Source: Cupriavidus sp. WKF15
GTDB lineage: Bacteria; Pseudomonadota; Gammaproteobacteria; Burkholderiales; Burkholderiaceae
Assembly: GCF_029278605.1 (NCBI RefSeq)
Contig: NZ_CP119573.1
Span: 558,001 to 622,000 of the forward strand
DNA: 64,000 nt
Direction: 5' to 3'
In this document: positions 16,619 to 25,985 of the stretch, piece after piece
Layout: each line of letters begins with the position of its first letter
Numbering within the stretch: position 1 is the stretch's first letter
The notes under the pieces: model-generated
The model's database searches: none
What the model was told of the DNA's origin: nothing
What the model saw: the letters and a program-made list of their open reading frames with translations, nothing else
Translations under genes and position numbers: made by a program

Positions 16619-17326
16619 TCAGGCGGAGGCACCGTTCGCGGACTCCATTCGTGCCTGCGTCTTGGCCAGCATCGATTCGGGCGGTGCTGTCAGCTTTGGC
16701 ATGGGCGCTTCTGTCAAGGCGTGGGCCATGGCTGCGCCGATGCCGAGCCCGCGCAGCATGGCCTCGACAAGCGTTTCCGGATAGCGCTTGGCCGTACGAC
16801 TGTTAGTCATTCGATGCACGGCAATGAGGCAGGTGCCCGCGATCAGGTCGACAGCGGCGTCGACCGGCATGGGGCTGAAGAATCCTCGCTTCTGGCCTTC
16901 CTTGAGGTCCGGCGGCAGGTAGTCGAACATGGCACTGCCCTTGCCGACCAGGCTAAGGCCGGCGCTGCAAAGAAAGCGGCCGACGACCGGATAGGACCGC
17001 ACCAGATGCAGGTACGATCGGACGCCGGTGGCAACTCGCAGCGCAGGGTCTTCTATCTCGCCCACGGCGCCTTCGATCAGCGCCAGCATCTCATTGCTCA
17101 ATTCCTCGCTGACCCCTGCGAGCACTTCCTCGTTGGTGCGGAAATAATTGTAGAAGGAGCCTTTCGAGACTTCCGCCGCAGCGACCACTTCCGGAATGAC
17201 GCTCGCCCCCAGACCTTTCTGCGCGAACACGATCATCGCGCTTTCCAGCAGCCGTTTGCGCATGCGGGCGCGTCGTTCGGCGGCGACGCGGGGACGGTGA
17301 TCGGTGGGGGAGACAGCGGCAGGCAT
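16619..17326 (-). CDS. TetR/AcrR family transcriptional regulator (paralogue)
   Basis: A 235-residue TetR protein, convergent with the previous gene and only 8 bp from its stop. The DNA-binding part is at about 15-70 (AERRARMRKRLLESAMIVFA, VSKGSFYNYFRTNEEVL). It is similar to its neighbour along the DNA-binding domain, consistent with an old duplication in tail-to-tail form, and has diverged in the ligand domain. The promoter side (17327-17540) shows no copy of the GTCA-N3-TGAC core, so it may answer to another signal. The target is unknown. Confidence 0.88.
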   Translation of the reverse strand: MPAAVSPTDHRPRVAAERRARMRKRLLESAMIVFAQKGLGASVIPEVVAAAEVSKGSFYNYFRTNEEVLAGVSEELSNEMLALIEGAVGEIEDPALRVATGVRSYLHLVRSYPVVGRFLCSAGLSLVGKGSAMFDYLPPDLKEGQKRGFFSPMPVDAAVDLIAGTCLIAVHRMTNSRTAKRYPETLVEAMLRGLGIGAAMAHALTEAPMPKLTAPPESMLAKTQARMESANGASA

Positions 17327-17540
17327 CTTGGGGTCATAGCCATCCAGAAGCCGCCGAGTTTACCAGTTCCGGGTGGATGTCGGCCGGCACGGCGAGTCTG
17401 CGACGCGGCCGGCCGTGCGTCGCCGAAACAGAGGCCATCTGTATGGCAGGAATGAGTCTCCAGCCCCCAAGAGAAGACACACCGTACTTTGGTCCGTTCT
17501 TCTGGTGCATACTCCACTGTCTGAATGGTAGGCAATTGGA

Positions 17541-18365
17541 ATGGCGGACGATCAAACTACGGGGATAGAACGCCCAGAGCTATTAGCTGCACGAGGCGTT
17601 ACGCAATATCAGCGGCTGGCTTCGTTGCTGAGGCACCGGATCGCAAAGGGCGAGTATCCGCTTGGCATGCTGCTGCCGCCGATCACGCACCTAGCGGCCG
17701 ACCTGGGCGTGGCCGTCGTCACCGTCCGGCAGGCTTATGAATTGCTTTCACAGGAAGGACTGATCCGTAGCCAGCGGGGTGTCGGCACCCACGTGGCTGC
17801 TGTCCCCGCAGCCACCGGCGACATCGAACTGGCAATCAACGATCCCTTTGCCGCGCCGGAGGCGCTGGGCTTTGAAGTCCTTGAAGTCCGGCGCGACGCC
17901 CGAGTGCCGCAGGCGCTGCTCGGACCGGGCGATCAGTCGAGCGGCGACTATGTCTGCGTCCGCAAGCTGCACACCTACTCCAGCGAGCCGTTTTGCTATG
18001 CGGAGATTTATGTGTTGGCCCAGGTCTTCGACTCGTTGCCCAAGGACATCGCCAAAAAAAGGAAGCTTCTCGCCGCGGTCCTTGACGAACAGGGTTCGCG
18101 AAACAAGCGTGTACGCCAACGCACAACCGTGATGCCGGCGGATTTTCCTCTGTGCGACATGCTGAAAATCCCTTTCGCCTCCCCCGTCGCAAAGATGTCG
18201 AGGCGACTTCTTGACGGCAAAGGCACCGTTCTGTACGCCGGCGTCACCTGGTATCGAGGTGACCGTTACGTCTCCGAGATTGATATCCCCGCCTCCGCGT
18301 TGAAAACAGTACCCGCCATCACCGAGCCTCAATGGCGGAAAGCTGGCGAGCGCAAGCAAAGCTAA
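17541..18365 (+). CDS. GntR family regulator, HutC/UTRA type
   Basis: A 274-residue regulator. The GntR winged helix is at about 22-85 (QYQRLASLLRHRIAKGEYPL, VAVVTVRQAYELLSQEGLI, SQRGVGTHV). A UTRA ligand-sensing domain follows to the C terminus. It precedes the rightward catabolic operon and shares its whole layout with the GntR protein at 24308 inside that operon (QRGRGTHV, YVMVRKLHLHGGTPFC against YVCVRKLHTYSSEPFC), so the two are paralogues. It probably represses the operon through the inverted repeat at 18410-18441 until a pathway compound binds UTRA. That role is inferred. Confidence 0.9.
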   Translation: MADDQTTGIERPELLAARGVTQYQRLASLLRHRIAKGEYPLGMLLPPITHLAADLGVAVVTVRQAYELLSQEGLIRSQRGVGTHVAAVPAATGDIELAINDPFAAPEALGFEVLEVRRDARVPQALLGPGDQSSGDYVCVRKLHTYSSEPFCYAEIYVLAQVFDSLPKDIAKKRKLLAAVLDEQGSRNKRVRQRTTVMPADFPLCDMLKIPFASPVAKMSRRLLDGKGTVLYAGVTWYRGDRYVSEIDIPASALKTVPAITEPQWRKAGERKQS

Positions 18366-18409
18366 AGGATTCAGGGTAAACAACGGGTGGACATTTCTTT
18401 TGCGGACCC

Positions 18410-18441
18410 TAAACTCCCATCATTAGAACTTTAGGAGTTTA
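18410..18441. promoter_or_regulatory. Inverted repeat, candidate GntR operator
   Basis: TAAACTCC (18410-18417) and GGAGTTTA (18434-18441) are perfect 8-bp inverted arms around a 16-bp AT-rich centre, midway between the GntR gene and the first gene of the catabolic operon. No T-run follows, so a terminator is less likely than a regulator site. Confidence 0.45.
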
Positions 18442-18615
18442 AGTGCATTCGGGCTGCCGACGACAGCCCACGCTTTATCGTCGAACTGGCCGCCCGCCTT
18501 CATCGGCGCTTTGCCGCCGCCCCAGCCTGAAGTGCATTGCCAGTTTGACTGCCGCTTGTGTTCCACCAAAGGACAGTTTCCGCTCTCAATTTTTGCCAGT
18601 GAAAGGAACAATACA

Positions 18616-19161
18616 ATGACCGCAAGACCCGCGACCCAACCGTTCACGTCCTCCGGCGCGCCGCTGCCGCTGCCCGCGCTGCCGCAGGACAAGCTCCTGA
18701 CCGTCAACATCGAGCAGATCCCGCTCATCAAAGATGTATTTCCGGGCATCCATATCAAGCCGCTGCGCCTCGACCCGGAGCGCGGAGAGTGGGTCTTCAT
18801 GGCCATCGTCGAACCCGGTTGTTCCTTGCCAATTCACTACCACACCGGTACGGCGCAGGTGTGGACGATCCAGGGCTGCTGGAAGTACCGCGAGTACCCT
18901 GACCAGCCGCAGACGGCGGGCTCCTACCTGTACGAGCCCGGCGGCTCGGTGCACACCTTCTACACCCCGGAAGACAACACCGAGGACACGATCACCATTG
19001 CCTGGATCGAAGGCGCGCAAGTGAGCTTCAACGAGGACGGCACGTTCCACTCGCTCAATGACGCGCTCTCGATCCAGTACGCGATCCAGACTCTCGCCGC
19101 GGCGCGCGGCATCGGACCGGTGCCCTACGTCCGCGGCAACGGCGCCGACGTTATGGAGTGA
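18616..19161 (+). CDS. Cupin dioxygenase, 2,4'-dihydroxyacetophenone dioxygenase-like
   Basis: A 181-residue single-cupin protein. The metal site is seen in LPIHYHTG (H74, H76) and SVHTFY (H113), inside the strongly conserved stretch QVWTIQGCWKYREYPDQ. This resembles the 2,4'-dihydroxyacetophenone dioxygenase family, which uses iron and O2 to cleave the bond next to a ring-attached ketone, giving an aromatic acid and formate. The start at 18616 follows an AAGGA site. It is the first gene of the rightward operon, so an aromatic ketone or a 1,3-diketone is a reasonable substrate, but the family also includes uncharacterised ChrR-like cupins. Confidence 0.7.
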   Translation: MTARPATQPFTSSGAPLPLPALPQDKLLTVNIEQIPLIKDVFPGIHIKPLRLDPERGEWVFMAIVEPGCSLPIHYHTGTAQVWTIQGCWKYREYPDQPQTAGSYLYEPGGSVHTFYTPEDNTEDTITIAWIEGAQVSFNEDGTFHSLNDALSIQYAIQTLAAARGIGPVPYVRGNGADVME

Positions 19162-19294
19162 GAAAAGGCGACTGACAGGCGGGCCGCCCGTCGGCCTGCG
19201 CGGTGCCGTCCCCTGATCCTTACCGGCCAGCGTACGACACCGATCAGATCAATCAGTAACGACCTGTCGATCCGCAGGATTGAGCGAGTGCAAC

Positions 19295-20401
19295 ATGAGA
19301 ATGATCAAAGCCCCGAGTATGCCGATACTGCCGACGCTGATTCTGCTCGCGTTGCTATCGACGCCGATAGCCGCAAGAGCGTGGGAGCGCGGCAAGGTTG
19401 AGACATTTGCCACGTTGCCCGCGGGTGAGGCACATCCCGAGGGCATCACCGTGGACCGCGAGGGGAACGTCTACGTCGTCACGGTAGCGGTGAACAAACC
19501 GAGCACGAGCGAGGGATCGCTCATTGTGTTTGACGCTCATGGAAAGCACTTGCGCACTGTCAGCATCAAGGGCGCGAGCAGAATGTTGCTCGACCTCGGA
19601 TTCCATCCTGCGACGGGCCAATTGCTCATCGTCGACTATCTGGGCGCGAAGGTCCTGAGCGTCGACCCGAGGACGGGTGTCTCGTCCGTGTTCATGACAG
19701 TTTCCGGAAAGAACCCCGGTCTCGACGGGATGACGTTCGATCCTGCGGGGAACGTCTACGTGACCGACGCTCACCAGGGCATCATCTGGAAAGTCGGGCC
19801 GCACGGCGGCGAAGCATCCCCCTGGGTCACCAGCGCGCTTTTGAAGCCCACACGGATACCTCCGACCATCGGCGCCAATGGCCTGGCGTTCAACAACAAG
19901 AAGACGGCTTTGTTCGTCGCCAATACGGCGAATGACGTCGTTGTCAGGATCCCCGTAACGGGCGCGACGCTGGAGCCCGGCACGCCCGAAGTCTTCGTCA
20001 ACCGCATCGGCGGCGGACCCGACGGCCTGATCATCGACGAGCACGACAATCTCTGGATCGCCTGCAATCAGTCCAACGAGATTCAGGTGCTCGAGCCAAC
20101 GAAGGGGCAGGTAATTGCCAAGCTCGGCGACTTCGGCGGCATCGACCGCAAGGGAGCACCCATCGGCTTTCTCTGGTCGAACAGCCTCGTCTTCCACGGC
20201 GGCGACGTTCTTGTCACCAACCTCTCGCTCGATGTCGAGACGTCTATTGCGAAACTCAGTGACGAGCTTGGCCTCGCACATCTTGCGGGCAAGAATCTGC
20301 GCACCATCGACGGGCCGTGGGCGCAGCGGGTGAGGCTCCACACCATCTCGAAAATCAAGAAGCGGATACCCGAGCTGACCAGCCCGGAGACGGACCGATG
20401 A
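19295..20401 (+). CDS. SMP-30/gluconolactonase-like beta-propeller protein, secreted
   Basis: A 368-residue protein with a signal peptide (about 1-27, ILLALLSTPIAARA) and a six-bladed beta-propeller of the SMP-30/strictosidine-synthase type. Repeated blades are visible as EGITVDREGNVYVV, GLDGMTFDPAGNVYVTDA and GPDGLIIDEHDNLWIA. Such proteins act as lactonases or bind small molecules in the periplasm. The start is set at the ATG at 19295, which puts the signal peptide first; a TTG at 19280 is the alternative. It sits between the cupin dioxygenase and the CoA-transferase in the same direction. The substrate is unknown. Confidence 0.8.
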   Translation: MRMIKAPSMPILPTLILLALLSTPIAARAWERGKVETFATLPAGEAHPEGITVDREGNVYVVTVAVNKPSTSEGSLIVFDAHGKHLRTVSIKGASRMLLDLGFHPATGQLLIVDYLGAKVLSVDPRTGVSSVFMTVSGKNPGLDGMTFDPAGNVYVTDAHQGIIWKVGPHGGEASPWVTSALLKPTRIPPTIGANGLAFNNKKTALFVANTANDVVVRIPVTGATLEPGTPEVFVNRIGGGPDGLIIDEHDNLWIACNQSNEIQVLEPTKGQVIAKLGDFGGIDRKGAPIGFLWSNSLVFHGGDVLVTNLSLDVETSIAKLSDELGLAHLAGKNLRTIDGPWAQRVRLHTISKIKKRIPELTSPETDR

Positions 20402-20499
20402 TCGATCTGTTGTTGCAAGCCGGATGTCGCGGCCAGTCGGCAGGCAACGGTGTCCCTCATGCCAGCCGCCACACATCGCCCCACCGAGATGAAAAGGAA

Positions 20500-21753
20500 A
20501 TGAAGAAAGATCAGACAAACGGGCCTCTGGCCGGCGTGAAAGTGGTTGACATCACGTCAGTCTTCATGGGGCCTTCAGCCACCCAGATGCTGGCTGACCT
20601 TGGCGCCGACGTGATCAAGGTCGAGGCGCCGGGCGGAGACAGCACGCGCGGCATCGGTCCCTGTGGCGATGAAAAGCTGGGGCCGCTCTTCCTGGGCCTG
20701 AACCGCAACAAGCGCAGCATCGTGCTTGACCTGAAAGCGCCGCAGGGGCGAGAGGCCCTGCTCCGCCTGGTGCGGGATGCCGACGTGTTGGCCTACAACG
20801 TGCGCCCACAGGCCATGCAGCGGCTGGGGCTGGACTATGAAACGCTCTCGGCCATCAATCCACGCCTGGTCTATGTTGGCATGTTCGGCTTTTCGCAGCG
20901 GGGCCGGTACGCGCCGCAAGCTGCCTTCGACGATCTGATCCAGGCCGCGACCGGCCTGCCGCTGGCCGTTTCGCTGGGCAGTGGCGACAGCCCTCGCTAT
21001 CTGCCAATCACTATCGCCGATCGCTCGGTCGGACTCTATGCTTTCGGCGTGATCTGCGCCGCCTTGTATTCGCGCATCAGCACCGGCAAGGGTCAGCGTG
21101 TCGATGTCCCGATGTTCGAGACAATGGTGCCCTATGTGATGGGGGACCACCTGTATGGCGAGACCTTCGTCCCGGCAAAGGGCGGCTTCGGCTATCCGCG
21201 CCTGCTCTCGCCAGAGAGGCGCCCGTACCGGACGAAGGACGGGCATGTCTGCTGCCTCATCTATCACGATCATCATTGGAAGGCCTTCCTCAAAGTCATT
21301 GGCAAGGCGGACTTGTATGGCTCCGATCCGCGCCTCGCCAACATCAACACCCGTACCGCCAATATCACCGACCTGTATGCCATGGTCAGCGACGAAATGG
21401 CCAAGCGCACCACCCAGGAATGGCATATCCTGCTCAAGGAGGCCGATGTTCCGGTCTTTCCGATGCACACGTTCGAGTCGCTGCTGGACGATCCTCATTT
21501 GCAGGATATCGGCTTCTTCAGCGAATCTCACCACCCGGCTGTCGGCCGTATCCGCGAGATGGCGGTGCCCAGCGAATGGCATGGCACCCCACCGACAAGC
21601 CGACGCCATGCGCCCCGGCTGGGCGAGCACAGCCGTGAAGTTCTGCGTGAGGCCGGCTACGACGATACCGCCATTGATACGCTGTTCGCATCGGGGATCT
21701 TGGGGGATGGGTCAATAGCGCTAAAAACCCAGGGAGAACCCCGCCATGAATGA
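20500..21753 (+). CDS. CaiB/BaiF family CoA-transferase
   Basis: A 417-residue family III CoA-transferase that moves CoA between carboxylic acids. The N terminus (GVKVVDITSVFMGPSATQML, ADVIKVEAP) and the central catalytic aspartate D174 in IADRSVG fit the family. The ATG at 20500 has AAAAGGA just before it; earlier in-frame starts lie in the SMP-30 gene. It overlaps the enoyl-CoA hydratase by 8 bp, so the two are coupled. In this operon it would activate an acid for beta-oxidation-like steps. A similar transferase/hydratase pair is found in the leftward operon at 29960-31920. Confidence 0.9.
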   Translation: MKKDQTNGPLAGVKVVDITSVFMGPSATQMLADLGADVIKVEAPGGDSTRGIGPCGDEKLGPLFLGLNRNKRSIVLDLKAPQGREALLRLVRDADVLAYNVRPQAMQRLGLDYETLSAINPRLVYVGMFGFSQRGRYAPQAAFDDLIQAATGLPLAVSLGSGDSPRYLPITIADRSVGLYAFGVICAALYSRISTGKGQRVDVPMFETMVPYVMGDHLYGETFVPAKGGFGYPRLLSPERRPYRTKDGHVCCLIYHDHHWKAFLKVIGKADLYGSDPRLANINTRTANITDLYAMVSDEMAKRTTQEWHILLKEADVPVFPMHTFESLLDDPHLQDIGFFSESHHPAVGRIREMAVPSEWHGTPPTSRRHAPRLGEHSREVLREAGYDDTAIDTLFASGILGDGSIALKTQGEPRHE

Positions 21754-22513
21754 TGAGTTGCTGTGCGAGGTCCGGGATGCGGCACTCTACCTGACCATCA
21801 ACCGCCCGCAGCGCCGCAATGCCATCACGCCGGCAGTGCTGCAGGGAATCTGCGACGGCATCCTGCGCGCCAATCGCGATGCCGACATCCGCGCTGTGAT
21901 CATTACGGGCATTGGCGAGCAGGCATTCTGCGCCGGCGCCGATCTGCAGACCGGAACATCCTTCACGTTCGATTACGCCGATCCCTACCAGGGAATGGCG
22001 AACCTGTTCCGCTGCGCCAGGCAGTCAACCGTGCCGCTGATTGCGCGCGTCAATGGGGCCTGCATGGCGGGTGGCATGGGACTGATGGCGATGTGCGATC
22101 TGGCCGTTGCGAGCGAAAGCGCTGTCTTCGGCCTGCCGGAAGTCAAGGTAGGCCTGTTTCCGGCGCAGGTCCTCAGCGTGCTGCAGCACGTGGTGCCACG
22201 TCGCAGGCTCACCGAAATATGCCTGTGCGGCGAGCCGTTTTCGGCGAGGGAAGCGCTCGCCGCCGGACTGCTCAACTACGTCAGCGAGGATCTCGACGCC
22301 GAGCTGGACCGGTTGCTGGCCCGCCTGCTGAACAAATCGCCGGCCGCCATCCGTCGCGGGCTGTACACGCTCAAGCACGTGGAAGCCATGTCGTTCGAGC
22401 AGTCCATGGCATTCACGGAAAGCCAGATCGGGCTCTTTGCACTGACCGAGGATGCGCGCGAAGGCCAGCTGGCATTCCGCGAGAAGCGCCAGCCCATGTG
22501 GACTGGCAGATAG
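21746..22513 (+). CDS. Enoyl-CoA hydratase/isomerase family protein
   Basis: A 255-residue crotonase-fold protein. The oxyanion-hole segments AFCAGADLQTG and NGACMAGGMGLMAMCDL and the catalytic-region motif FGLPEVKVGLFP are present. It probably hydrates an unsaturated CoA ester made after the CoA-transferase step, although crotonase proteins also do isomerase and hydrolase reactions. Its ATG lies inside the end of the CoA-transferase gene, and the AtuA-like gene follows 10 bp later. Confidence 0.9.
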   Translation: MNDELLCEVRDAALYLTINRPQRRNAITPAVLQGICDGILRANRDADIRAVIITGIGEQAFCAGADLQTGTSFTFDYADPYQGMANLFRCARQSTVPLIARVNGACMAGGMGLMAMCDLAVASESAVFGLPEVKVGLFPAQVLSVLQHVVPRRRLTEICLCGEPFSAREALAAGLLNYVSEDLDAELDRLLARLLNKSPAAIRRGLYTLKHVEAMSFEQSMAFTESQIGLFALTEDAREGQLAFREKRQPMWTGR

Positions 22514-22523
22514 GGAGATGGGA

Positions 22524-24311
22524 ATGAACACGAAAACGGTACGCATTGGCGGGGCTTCCGGCTTCTGGGGCGACAGCAGCGTTGGCGCGCCACAGCTGGT
22601 GCGCCACGGCGATATCGATTACCTGGTTTTCGACTACCTGGCCGAGCTGACCATGTCGATCCTGGCCGCAGCCCGATTGCGCAAGCCGGAACTCGGTTAC
22701 GCCACCGATTTCGTGACGGTGACAATGAAGGCCCTGCTCGCAGAGATTGCCGCACGCGGGATCCGTGTAGTCAGCAACGCCGGTGGCATGAATCCGCACG
22801 GCTGTGCCCAGGCCATTGCCACTCTGGCAGCCGAACAGGGCCTGGCACTGAACATCGCCGTGGTCGAAGGCGATGACGTGATGCCACTGCTTCCCCAGCT
22901 GCGCGAAGCCGGTACTCGAGACATGCAGAAAGGCGCCCCCCTCCCGGAAAAGGTGGTTAGCGCCAATGCCTATCTGGGCGCGTTGCCGATCAGGCAGGCG
23001 CTGGACCAGGGGGCACAGATCGTCATCACCGGACGCTGCGTGGACAGTGCCGTGACACTCGGCGTGCTGATGCACGAGTTCGGTTGGCAGGCGGACGACT
23101 ATGATCGCCTGGCGCAAGGCAGTCTGGCCGGCCACATCATCGAGTGCGGTTGCCAGGCAACCGGCGGATTGCATACCGACTGGGAAAGCGTTCCGGACTG
23201 GCACAACATCGGCTATCCGATCGTCGAGTGCCATGCCGACGGCACGTTCCTTGTCGGCAAGCCCCCCGCCACCGGGGGACTGGTCAATACCGCGACGGTG
23301 GGCGAGCAGGTGTTGTATGAGATCGGCGACCCGGCCAACTACCTGCTGCCCGACGTCACCTGCGATTTCACGCAGGTCGCCCTCCGGCAGGCCGCACCGG
23401 ACCTCGTCGAGGTCAGCGGCGCACGGGGACGGGCCCCGGGCAATGCCTACAAAGTCTGCGCCACCTACGTCGACGGCTTTCGCTGCAACGCGCAGCTTTC
23501 CATCGTCGGCGTCGACGCGGTCGCCAAGGCCGAACGTACGGCGCAGGCGATTCTCGCCCGCACGCGCGAGCTTTTCCGGGAGAACGGCTGGGCAGACTAC
23601 AGTCGCACCCGGATCGAGGTGCTGGGAGCTGAGTCCTGCTTTGGGCCGCACGCTGCCGTCCGACATACCCGCGAGGCGGTGATGCGGCTGGCGGTGATGC
23701 ATCCCGACAAGGCGGCGCTGGAAATATTTGCGCGGGAGATTGCCGCTGCGGGAACGAGCTGGGCGGCTGGCACGACGGGCTCTAGCGGCGGGCGTTCCAG
23801 TCCCTCGCCGTCGATCCGACAGTATGCGTTCCTCCTCGACAAGAGCGCCCTGACCCCGATGGTGGTGATAAACGGTGTACGCAGTGGCGTAACCATTCCT
23901 CTGGGTGGGCCTGCAATACCGATCGTGCCCGCGCCTGCAGTGGCTGAACAATCGGGCACGGACCTCGCTGAACACGACACCGTAGAAGTCCCGTTGATAC
24001 GGCTAGCTTATGGCCGCAGCGGCGACAAGGGCGATACCTCCAACATCGGGCTGATTGCTCGCCGACCGGCGTATTTGCCCGTGCTGCGGGCACAGGTGAC
24101 AGTTGACCGTGTTGCCGACTGGCTCCGTCACTTGGTCAAGGGGCCGGTGACCCGCTACGATCTGCCCGGCTTCCAGGCTATGAACTTCGTATGCGACTCG
24201 GCACTGGATGGCGGCGGCATGGCATCGCTGCGTAATGATCCCTTGGGCAAGGGTATGGCGCAGATTCTGCTTACCATGCCGGTGCGCGTGCCACGGGAGC
24301 TGGTGTCGTGA
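22524..24311 (+). CDS. AtuA-like protein (DUF1446) with C-terminal ferredoxin-fold domain
   Basis: A 595-residue protein. Residues 1 to about 450 form the acyclic-terpene-utilisation AtuA domain (RIGGASGFWGDS, SNAGGMNPHGC, VITGRCVDSAVTLG). A second domain from about 480 (RLAYGRSGDKGDTSNIGLIA) corresponds to the small AtuA partner domain. AtuA proteins occur in citronellol, leucine and geranyl-CoA-type pathways, but their reaction is not settled. The start at 22524 is preferred over 22518 because of the AGGGAG spacing. Its stop overlaps the GTG of the GntR gene. Together with CaiB and crotonase it suggests breakdown of a branched or terpenoid-like acyl chain. Confidence 0.85.
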   Translation: MNTKTVRIGGASGFWGDSSVGAPQLVRHGDIDYLVFDYLAELTMSILAAARLRKPELGYATDFVTVTMKALLAEIAARGIRVVSNAGGMNPHGCAQAIATLAAEQGLALNIAVVEGDDVMPLLPQLREAGTRDMQKGAPLPEKVVSANAYLGALPIRQALDQGAQIVITGRCVDSAVTLGVLMHEFGWQADDYDRLAQGSLAGHIIECGCQATGGLHTDWESVPDWHNIGYPIVECHADGTFLVGKPPATGGLVNTATVGEQVLYEIGDPANYLLPDVTCDFTQVALRQAAPDLVEVSGARGRAPGNAYKVCATYVDGFRCNAQLSIVGVDAVAKAERTAQAILARTRELFRENGWADYSRTRIEVLGAESCFGPHAAVRHTREAVMRLAVMHPDKAALEIFAREIAAAGTSWAAGTTGSSGGRSSPSPSIRQYAFLLDKSALTPMVVINGVRSGVTIPLGGPAIPIVPAPAVAEQSGTDLAEHDTVEVPLIRLAYGRSGDKGDTSNIGLIARRPAYLPVLRAQVTVDRVADWLRHLVKGPVTRYDLPGFQAMNFVCDSALDGGGMASLRNDPLGKGMAQILLTMPVRVPRELVS

Positions 24312-25123
24312 CGCGGAATTCGTCCAACGCGGCAGCCAACGGGGTCGTCACTCTGGCCGACGACGTTACAGGCGGCGTGACGCGATATCGGCAACTCGCC
24401 AGCGTCATCCGGCACAAGATCGTTTCTGGCGAGTACCCGGTGGGCATGCAACTGCCCACCGTGGACGAGCTGGCGCAGACTCACGGGATCGCCAAGGTAA
24501 CCGTGCGCCAGGCCTTTGCGGTGCTGACGGAAGAGGGCTTAGTCAACAGCCAGCGCGGTCGTGGCACCCACGTCATCAAGCAGCCGTCAGCACCCGGAGA
24601 AGGGCTGCGCTCGGCCATCAATGACGAGTCGGCCCACGGCGGCGAGTTGGAGATCCGCATCCTCGAAATGCGCAAAGGCGTGGCGCTGCGGCCAGGTCTG
24701 GCCAGGCGCGGCACGCCGCTGGATAGCTATGTGATGGTGCGCAAGCTGCATTTGCACGGCGGCACGCCGTTCTGCCTGATCGAGATGTACGTCGCCTCCT
24801 CAGTGTTTGCCCGCTTTCCGCCTGGCGGCGAAAAGCACCACAAGCTCGTTCATCTGCTTCGCCAGGTCGAAGGCGATCGCCTTGGCATGATGCAGCAAAC
24901 CATGACGGTCGAGCCAGCCGACTATATCCTGGCACGCGATCTCGCCTATGGCTTCGGGGCGCCAATCGCCCGGATCGTCCGAGCGACGCTGGACGTCGAC
25001 GGCAATGTGCTCATGGCGGGGCAGTTCTGGTATCGCGGCGACCGATTCATCCTGGATGTGGAGATGCCAGCCAAGCTAACCGAGCACTACCCGGCGCTCG
25101 CCATCCCCGACAGCCGCCGCTGA
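24308..25123 (+). CDS. GntR family regulator, HutC/UTRA type (second copy)
   Basis: A 271-residue GntR protein starting at GTG and overlapping the AtuA-like stop (GTGA). The winged helix is at about 25-90 (RYRQLASVIRHKIVSGEYPV, AKVTVRQAFAVLTEEGLV), and the UTRA domain runs from about 100 to 260. It is a clear paralogue of the regulator at 17541 that opens the operon. It lies within the transcription unit, so it may set up feedback on the same promoter or answer a later intermediate. The ligand is unknown. Confidence 0.9.
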   Translation: MTRNSSNAAANGVVTLADDVTGGVTRYRQLASVIRHKIVSGEYPVGMQLPTVDELAQTHGIAKVTVRQAFAVLTEEGLVNSQRGRGTHVIKQPSAPGEGLRSAINDESAHGGELEIRILEMRKGVALRPGLARRGTPLDSYVMVRKLHLHGGTPFCLIEMYVASSVFARFPPGGEKHHKLVHLLRQVEGDRLGMMQQTMTVEPADYILARDLAYGFGAPIARIVRATLDVDGNVLMAGQFWYRGDRFILDVEMPAKLTEHYPALAIPDSRR

Positions 25124-25170
25124 ACGCGACAGATTTCACTATTTCACCATTCGATAGAGGAGACATCGGC

Positions 25171-25932
25171 ATGACATCAGCCTTTGTACGGAGGGCCGCC
25201 GACGTGGCTGCGTACGCACCGGCCAACCACACGGGAACGGCGAACCAGCGCATCATCGGCAAGGAGACCGTCGGTGCGCGCCGGCTCGAAGTCTTGCTGG
25301 GCACGATTTCGCGGGGTAACGGTGCATTGCCGCATGCACACCCAGGCCTGGAGCAGGCGTCGTTGATGCTAGCCGGCGAGGGTCTCGGCGAACTCCCAGG
25401 CAAGCAGCAGGTCTTGCGCGCAGGCGACTGGAGCTTCAATGCGGCCGGAGTCTTCCATCGCTTCGAGGTCATCAGCGACGAACCGGTACGGGTCATGGTC
25501 ATCTACGCACCGCCGTATAGCGAGAATCCTAACGCAGCAGTGCTCGCAAGCGGCCCTGACGATCCGCGCCTTCAGGCTGGTGCCGCCGAAGTTCTCGACA
25601 TTCCTCGCAGCGCTGATGCGATCACGCTACCGCACTACCGTGGCGCGCTAATCAGACCGGTCATCACACGGCAGACCGTCGACTCCCGGTTTCTCGACAT
25701 CTATACGGTAGACCTGGATCCGGATGGCGGCGCAGAGCCGCACAGGCTTGGCGAGACCGAGCAGGCCATCTTCGTGCGCAGTGGCACGATCCACGGCCAC
25801 ATTAATGGAGAGCGCTTCGCCGCCGCAGCTGGGGAATGGGTCTACATTCCCGACGGTGCGGAACTCAGCCTCGAACCGGAAGGCGTCCTGCGAGAGCTGA
25901 TTGTCATTCGTGCACACGATCCGCTGCCCTGA
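25171..25932 (+). CDS. Bicupin protein of unknown function
   Basis: A 253-residue protein with two cupin barrels. The first (about 40-130) carries LPHAHPGLEQ and a later FHRFEV. The second (about 165-250) has AEPHRLGETEQ and a glutamate-containing barrel but fewer histidines, so only the first module looks able to hold a metal with the normal ligand set. An AGGAGA ribosome site precedes the ATG. Its place between GntR and the Bug binding protein supports a role in the same catabolic route, perhaps as an isomerase or dioxygenase. The activity cannot be named. Confidence 0.75.
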   Translation: MTSAFVRRAADVAAYAPANHTGTANQRIIGKETVGARRLEVLLGTISRGNGALPHAHPGLEQASLMLAGEGLGELPGKQQVLRAGDWSFNAAGVFHRFEVISDEPVRVMVIYAPPYSENPNAAVLASGPDDPRLQAGAAEVLDIPRSADAITLPHYRGALIRPVITRQTVDSRFLDIYTVDLDPDGGAEPHRLGETEQAIFVRSGTIHGHINGERFAAAAGEWVYIPDGAELSLEPEGVLRELIVIRAHDPLP

Positions 25933-25985
25933 CGAAAGCATGGCAAGGAAACTCATTCAGATCCCGAGATGCGGGAGGAGACAAG

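Noticed and set aside
18410..18441. Inverted repeat considered as a rho-independent terminator of the GntR gene
   Set aside because: The arms are AT-rich, the loop is 16 bases and no T-run follows, so an operator is the better reading.
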